Assembly: GCA_949361645.1 (NCBI GenBank)
Contig: OX442423.1
Location: 2,351,066 to 2,415,065 of the forward strand
Length of the DNA: 64,000 nt
Reading direction: 5' to 3'
Source: Spongilla lacustris
Lineage: Eukaryota; Porifera; Demospongiae; Spongillida; Spongillidae
The notes under the pieces are model-generated. The model searched no databases and was not told the origin of the DNA. It worked only from the letters and a program-made list of their open reading frames with translations. Positions 58,901 through 64,000 of this stretch are shown piece after piece. Made by a program: the position numbers and the translations under genes. Positions within the stretch are counted from its first letter, which is position 1; each line of letters starts with the position of its first letter.

Positions 58901-61047
58901 TGCCCCCATGAGGACCGAGGTGATTGGGGTAAACAAGCTTACTGTGATGGACAAGACTGGGACAGTGTTGTCATGGCACCCTCGGATGATCACAGCAGAG
59001 GACATGGCCCCGCCTCCTCCCCCAGGGAGCACGGTGCAAATGGTGTCACAAAAGAGCCTCCCTAGCACTTACCATGAGTTTAAGGGTGAAGACAGGTGTG
59101 TGGGCTGAATAGTGTGCATTGGTAGCCTGCAGGAAGGGGTAGCCTGCAGGAGGGGGTAGCCTGCAGGAGGGGGTAGCCTACAGGAGGGGTAGCCTACAGG
59201 AGGGGTAGACTACAGGAGGGGTAGCCTACAGGAGGGGTAGCCTACAGCAGGGGTAGCCTACAGGAGGGGTAGCCTACAGGAGGGGTAGCCTACAGCAGGG
59301 GTAGCCTACAGGAGGGGTAGCCTACAGGAGGGGTAGCCTACAGGAGGGGTAGCCTACAGGAGGGGTAGACTACAGGAGGGGTAGACTACAGGAGGGGTAG
59401 GGTATACTTCAAGGTTAAGACTAACTGCTCCGATCTGTTGTGAATTATTAAAAGATGATGCAACATGCCGCATGCAACTGAAACGAATTTCAGTATAATA
59501 TTAGTAATCTGAAAATGATTTGAGTTGCAAGTAAAATGTGTTTTGCCTGTCTTTATAAGAGAATACGAATGGACTAAATGATCTTACGTCCAAAATAAGT
59601 GGTTACAATTTTTTTTAGGTCTGCGAGGGTAACCTGCAGCATTTAATTGACACTTTACGATGACAATGCAGAGCATTTAATGAATATGTAAAGGTGCAGG
59701 TCAGGACTCTGTCCATGACTGGCATCCATGGTTCAATATCCACAGGCAGTTAGCCAACTGCAATGAATGTGAATTACTGTACTGAGCATTACCCTGTGCC
59801 TCTTCACCCTTATGTGAGCAGCTATCATGAAGACATGGCGCCCTCAACTCAATATGTTTACTCTGTTCATACATCTATGCACACACACATAAATTCACAC
59901 ACACACACACACACATACACACACAATACACACACACACGCACAAACATTTTCTGGACAGCTATTCATCAGACAGCTTTGATACAAGCCCACCAAGTGCT
60001 CCAGAGGAAATGCCCCAAAGTCGCTCTTCAGGCATTTATGCTGAACCTGATTTGGGGGGTGTAACAATAAAACCATTAAAGTCTCAACGTCTCAACGCAG
60101 CGGTCAATCCTATGCGACAGGTGAGTGTATCTGTATGGAAGTAGTGCAGGAATGCTGTAGCTGGGTATATATATCCTATATCATCACTTACCGTTGGCCA
60201 ATGTTTGGTGTATTAGATTAGAATTCCTCTTTTTTGGCATCACTCAGTTTTAATATGTGACCACTATAATGTAGACCATCAGATTACGCTGCAAGACCAT
60301 CATCCACTGCTTAAATAATAGCTCCCATTATGATGGCAATCAAATACATGTACCATCTGCAATGCAGACACAGAGGTAACCTTTTTCCTTGTACAAATAC
60401 ACACACTGTAATAGGAGGCAGACAGCAGGTCCTCACCTGGGAGTGATGGTCTGAGGGCAACAAAAAACTCCGTCAATCTGTTGAGCAATGATAAAACAGA
60501 TAGCACAAATCAGCTGTATGCATCCATACCTACAGAGCATATTGCCATGAAGCACCTTCGCAGAGAAAACCAGCATCAAGACCAGGAACAGCACCAGGAG
60601 CATTCAGGGTGGCGTCACCACAACGATGATCCTATGCAGGAGGATGATGTGACGTACAGAGAGGATGTAGAGTCCGAGATGGAAGGAGAGTACACGTTTA
60701 CACAAGGGCTGGAAGGTGGACAGGAGGGGCTAGGAGAGTGGCACCAGATGGACAAACAAGTGCTGTTTGGTGGTGTGGGTCAGACAAAGGTGCAGAAGAA
60801 GGTGTTGCAGAAGGAGATGGGCAAGGGGCTGGAGGAGCAGAGAAGGGAGGAAACCAAAAGGAGAAAGGAGCGGCAGAAGATACTAGCCGAGGCACGTAAT
60901 CTGTCTGAAAAGGAGAGGAGAAGGCAGGATAAGGAAAAGCATGCGATGAAAATGGCTAGAGACCTTGATTCTGTGCCAACACCCCACTTTGATGTTAATG
61001 CAAGGTCAAGAGCCCTGTTCTACAATGCTGCAGCTTCAATTTTTTAA
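49967..61047 (+). CDS. Receptor C: 9-Ig/2-FN3 single-pass receptor-like protein
   Basis: Predicted type I membrane protein of about 1456 aa, 17 exons: 49967-50009 (signal peptide MATKLLLAFALLIQ), 50077-50394, 50474-50746, 51101-51403, 52321-52578, 52995-53249, 53438-53710, 54053-54337, 54834-55100, 55723-56004 (nine Ig), 57069-57353 (FN3), 57514-57581 with 57778-58033 (split FN3), 58287-58482 (membrane span, then CCLCCRRLRSSKR), 58880-59095, 59961-60120, 60415-61047 (tail, stop TAA). All junctions are phase-consistent and the total is divisible by three. Intron 1 uses a GC donor (CAAG/GCAAGT); the rest are GT-AG. The donor at 58482 (CAA/GTACAT) is weak but is the one that fits the next exon. 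The second Ig lacks its first Cys (FTTPS), the seventh its second (WYTGW). The tail has PPPPPG, Tyr sites (IYAEPDL, LYASIP, VTYRED) and a charged helix (EEQRREETKRRKERQK). Likely an adhesion or recognition receptor; ligand unknown. Confidence 0.88.
51958..52205. repeat. CT-rich tract in a receptor C intron
   Basis: CCCCTTCCCCTCC-type units for about 250 bases before the Ig4 acceptor at 52320; strongly pyrimidine-rich in the transcript. ORFs on both strands here are artefacts. Confidence 0.9.
56005..57068. other. Receptor C intron, no other feature
   Basis: The 1.06-kb intron between the last Ig and first FN3 exons holds a short GGGAGGGG tract (about 56145-56185) and otherwise AT-rich sequence. 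The 620-base intron 55101-55722 likewise shows nothing. Confidence 0.6.
58489..58705. repeat. 14-bp minisatellite beside the receptor C membrane exon
   Basis: About 14 copies of ATGTGGAGGGGAGC with CACTCTGTGC variants start right after the chosen donor at 58482. If that donor is skipped, the frame reads into the repeat as Cys/Gly/Glu-rich peptide (VEGSMWRG). I treat it as intronic because a phase-compatible exon follows at 58880. Confidence 0.85.
59126..59400. repeat. 16-bp minisatellite in a receptor C intron, about 17 copies
   Basis: Units of GTAGCCTACAGGAGGG with GACTAC and CAGCAG variants; the first units read GCCTGCAGG. The rest of the intron (59401-59960) is AT-rich and includes a CA run at about 59878-59945. 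Confidence 0.93.
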
Positions 61048-61378
61048 ACCTTTATGCACGCATTGTGTTTCATTTTTTCTGTTTTGTTCATAGATCTTTG
61101 AATCCATCCACATCACAATAATTGTAGCTCAGATTCAGAACTCCAGCAGATGATGATTATTTTACTACCATTATGTGTAAATTTACACCAGCACCACTTA
61201 TTTTGTTTAAACATGAAAGTTGATTCTGTTTATGTAACTTTGACTCATTATCTTGCTAAGATCTGTGTGATTCCATTTTAGGCACCTCTGCTTTATGCCT
61301 TGGTATTGATTTCTTTACTCGTACATCAAGACCTATTTTGAAAACAACAGTAAGCGAGGGACACTATAGGTTTTTGCA

Positions 61379-61384
61379 AATAAA
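61379..61384 (+). terminator. Candidate poly(A) signal of receptor C
   Basis: AATAAA 332 bases after the stop codon; the first canonical signal in the AT-rich region that follows. Confidence 0.45.
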
Positions 61385-61578
61385 TCGAGTTACACTTATG
61401 CCTGACAATATATATTTTTTGCTTTAATCTATGGAACACCACATTTAACACAGCAAACAATAACCTATATATAGAAACTGTCAACGTTGTTCATTTGCAA
61501 GGACAGCAATCGCTCAAACAACCAGTCAATGTAAAGAAAAAATAACAACCCTAATACAAATGAATTACCCCCAATGAC

Positions 61579-62709
61579 TAGCCTCGTCCCCAGGCCCAGT
61601 TTTTTATAAGTTGCGGGGGCGAAAAACAGGGCCTGGTATACACTGGCAGGGTCCTAGCGCGCATGCGCTAGCCATTACCAATACGCTTGGTAATCGCATA
61701 CTGTTGTAATTTTTGTTTGTAAACCTTTCCGTACACCATCTCGTTCTCAGCGTAAACTCTTCCTCGTCCCAGACTGTCGTATATGTAGAGTTTTGTACGT
61801 TGACTTACTACGGTACCCTTGCTTCTTGGACCACCTCTACGATTGGTACGTGTAGGGGCTGGCCACCTCACGCTACTTGCCATCTTTAGCCGAAGCCACA
61901 ATGCTAACCAACCTACTTGTACTCTTGTGGTGCGCACTCATTGGAACTACCCCAGTGGCGGATCCAGGAATTCGGCGAGGGGGGGGGTCCGACATGAATA
62001 ATAGATGAGGGGAGGGGCGCGCGCGAAGCGCGCGCAATTTTTTTGTGCATGTTATTCCATAGAGAGATTGCATGGAAACGGAGGCAGTCACTTGCACTCA
62101 GTTAAGTTCTTGTTCCCAGGCTTATAATTATGTGGATTTTAAATGGGTGTGTTTCATCTGTCAGTTTCGTCAGATTTAATTTGTACGTGCGCTTAGTTAT
62201 TACTTCGATACTCGAGCCACTTAATATTTGCATCATACTCAGATAACCTACTTCAAGCAATGAACAGTATTCTGTTTCGTCCCCTGTACATCAGCTGCAT
62301 AAATCTTCAGCGGACCTATATAGCCTGCAGTTTGAAACCACCTAGCTCTTGGCACGTATAAATGCTGGTCAAGTGAGTCATAGAAAAAAATCGCGGGAAT
62401 CACATAGCAGAGATAATATATAAATTATCTTTGCACATAGGCGACGCATGCAATTTTACGCGTCACCAGAGATAGTATGTCACTGTCGCGTGTACGAACG
62501 ATGTCATTGTATGAAATTAAATCAGCCGCCTACCCCCCCAGGTTAAATTTCGTAATTTACCTTCCGACGCCTATAATAATATGATATACGAAGAATGCAA
62601 AGCAACGCATTTAAACGACGCGTCGTCGAGGAACAATACACCGAAGCACGAAGCACCTTTATGCGCACGTGACTGGGGTATTAATAGTAATTATTTCATC
62701 ATGGGTCCT

Positions 62710-62742
<33 letters not shown>

Positions 62743-63212
62743 CCGGACCCCCAGGACCCCCTCGCTGGATCCGCCCTTGTACTCTACAAAACGTTTGGTG
62801 ACGAGGTATCGATGGACAAGGCCTTTGTGCCAAGTGTAGGGTATCTCCAATGAGTGCGCACCACGAGAGTACAAGTACGTTGTCAGCATTGTGGCTTCGG
62901 GCTAAAGATGGCAAGTAGCATGAGGTGGGCAGCCTACACATACCAATCATAGAGGTGGTCCAAGAAGCAAGGGTAGTAAGTCAACGTAAAAACTCTACAT
63001 ATACGACAGTCTGGGACGAGGAAGAGTTTACGCTGAGAACGAGATGGTGTACGGAAAGGTTTACAAACAACAGTATGCGATTACCAAGCGTATTGGTAAT
63101 GGTAGCGCTGTATACCAGGCCCTGTTTTTCGCCCCCGCAACTTATAAAAAACTGGGCCTGGGTTTTTTTCGCCCCCGCAACTTATTAAAAACTGGGCCTG
63201 GGGACGAGGCTA
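61579..63212. mobile_element. Mutator-like element: about 370-bp inverted repeats, 9-bp duplication
   Basis: Ends TAGCCTCGTCCCCAGGCCC and, reversed, the same. The arms (about 61579-61952 and 62815-63212) are inverted repeats with moderate divergence. Flanked on both sides by CCCAATGAC, a 9-bp target duplication. Long inverted repeats and a 9-bp duplication are typical of Mutator-like (MULE) elements. The right end carries a tandem copy of its terminal 50 bases (about 63111-63203). No transposase remains. The ORF at 61668-61937 lies wholly in an arm. Confidence 0.8.
61953..62777. mobile_element. CAGTGGCGGATCCAG element nested in the Mutator-like element
   Basis: Starts CAGTGGCGGATCCAG and ends CTGGATCCGCCCTTG, near-perfect inverted ends of the same type as 44975-46417. 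Contains a poly-G run of about 28 bases and a GC palindrome (GCGCGCGCGAAGCGCGCGC). It interrupts the left arm of the surrounding element. No clear target duplication. Confidence 0.7.
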
Positions 63213-63221
63213 CCCAATGAC

Positions 63222-64000
63222 TCACTGTACAAGTACCTGGAAGAAGCCATGATTGGGTGTTGGAGCAGTACACCAAGAAGAAAGGGCTGAGTACATGTGC
63301 TCTAGATGGGCTCCTGAAGCTCCAGAGCGAAGTAGCTGAAGTGGCCAAATGGTTAAGTGGACAGTTATCACAGAGGATGATGCATATTGCATTGTGCTCC
63401 TGAAGAGGTGAGATGTAGAGATGGAAGAGTTGTACAGGAAACTGTCACTCTTTGTGTGGTAAAGGTCCCATTGGACAAGATATGGTGCTGGAAAAATGCA
63501 AGTCCTTTAAACTGATCATGATGAGTAGAGAGATCGTGTTCCATTAAAATCTTATCAGTGAATGCAGATATGAAGATCTCTTATCACAGAGCTCAACATA
63601 ACATAGTAATGTGGCCTTTGATGCACAGGTTTTATTAAATCTACTGTACACTGAAATAGGGTGCATTCACAAATTACATCACGTAAGAAGGGGGAGTGGT
63701 TAGCGCAGTAGGCATGACAAGCGATAAAAAGTGCGAAATTGCTGCATGGGCATGGTATATATAACTTCAGCCACTGTATACAGTGCATATATGTCCGGAA
63801 CTGCATGCATGTGTTCAGAAAATTCAGTGGCAAGGTCCGAAGCCACCCTTGGCAAGGCCCTTGGTGATGAAGAAGAGGCTCAAAATGTATTTGTGTACAG
63901 AAAGAAATGCACTTTGATATGATTATCCACTTCTTGTACATGGGCTAAGCCTAGCTTGTGGTTCTACGGAAATTTTTTAAAGACTTCTTTTCCCGGAACT
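63222..64000. other. Right edge, no confident gene
   Basis: Plus-strand frames near 63222-63400 read helical fragments (LLKLQSEVAEVAKWLSGQL) broken by stops, possibly a dead gene or transposon fragment. The rest shows short unrelated ORFs only. Confidence 0.4.

Noticed and set aside
59763..59870. Possible extra receptor C tail exon reading HYPVPLHPYVSSYHED
   Set aside because: The frame is attractive, but no acceptor gives the needed phase, while 59095 to 59961 joins in phase without it. It could be an alternative exon.
62581..62853. 90-aa ORF with a Gly run
   Set aside because: It crosses a poly-G tract and an element border; translation of nested transposons.

Overview
The window is intron-rich animal DNA. 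It carries GT-AG introns, symmetric phase-1 exons encoding immunoglobulin (Ig) and fibronectin type III (FN3) domains, many tandem repeats, poly-G/poly-C runs, nested DNA transposons, Ty3/gypsy remnants and one assembly gap (32674-32873). The repeat style and the single-span Ig/FN3 receptors suggest an early-branching metazoan, most likely a demosponge. That taxonomic call is inference; nothing here proves it.

Three single-pass receptor-like genes of the Ig superfamily dominate. Receptor A (minus strand, 19218 down to 2423) resolves into 23 phase-consistent coding exons, about 2114 aa: signal peptide, 13 Ig domains, 2 FN3, a Thr/Gln-rich stalk coded by a 12-bp tandem repeat, 2 FN3, a membrane span and a long tail. 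Receptor B (plus, 30802 to 41444, possibly to 42616) has a signal peptide, 3 Ig, 1 FN3 plus an FN3 remnant, a membrane span and a tail of tiny exons, each with one tyrosine motif; two match the ITSM pattern and one the ITIM pattern. Receptor C (plus, 49967 to 61047) resolves into 17 phase-consistent exons, about 1456 aa: signal peptide, 9 Ig, 2 FN3, a membrane span and a tail ending in a charged helical segment. A and C split one FN3 domain at the same place (after the first-strand Trp, phase 0), so they are probably related by duplication.

Other genes: the last exon of a plus-strand gene entering from the left (1320-1397), a single-exon multi-pass membrane protein (25458-26360, minus), a short intron-containing antisense gene in the long intron of receptor B (33518-34213, minus), an orphan ORF with a frameshift (43730 onwards, plus) and a small transposon ORF at 48034.

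The intergenic and large-intron space is mobile DNA. It holds an element with an ORF and a terminal long palindrome, found complete twice and partly once; poly-G/poly-C inverted-repeat elements; a hAT-like element with an 8-bp target duplication; a Mutator-like long-inverted-repeat element with a 9-bp duplication; a BED-finger hAT relic; decayed gypsy integrase with a C48 (Ulp1)-like domain; and scattered copies of one LINE-like 3' end. Several intronic minisatellites of receptor A repeat splice-site-like sequence, including about 100 near-copies of an authentic 5' splice site directly beside it.
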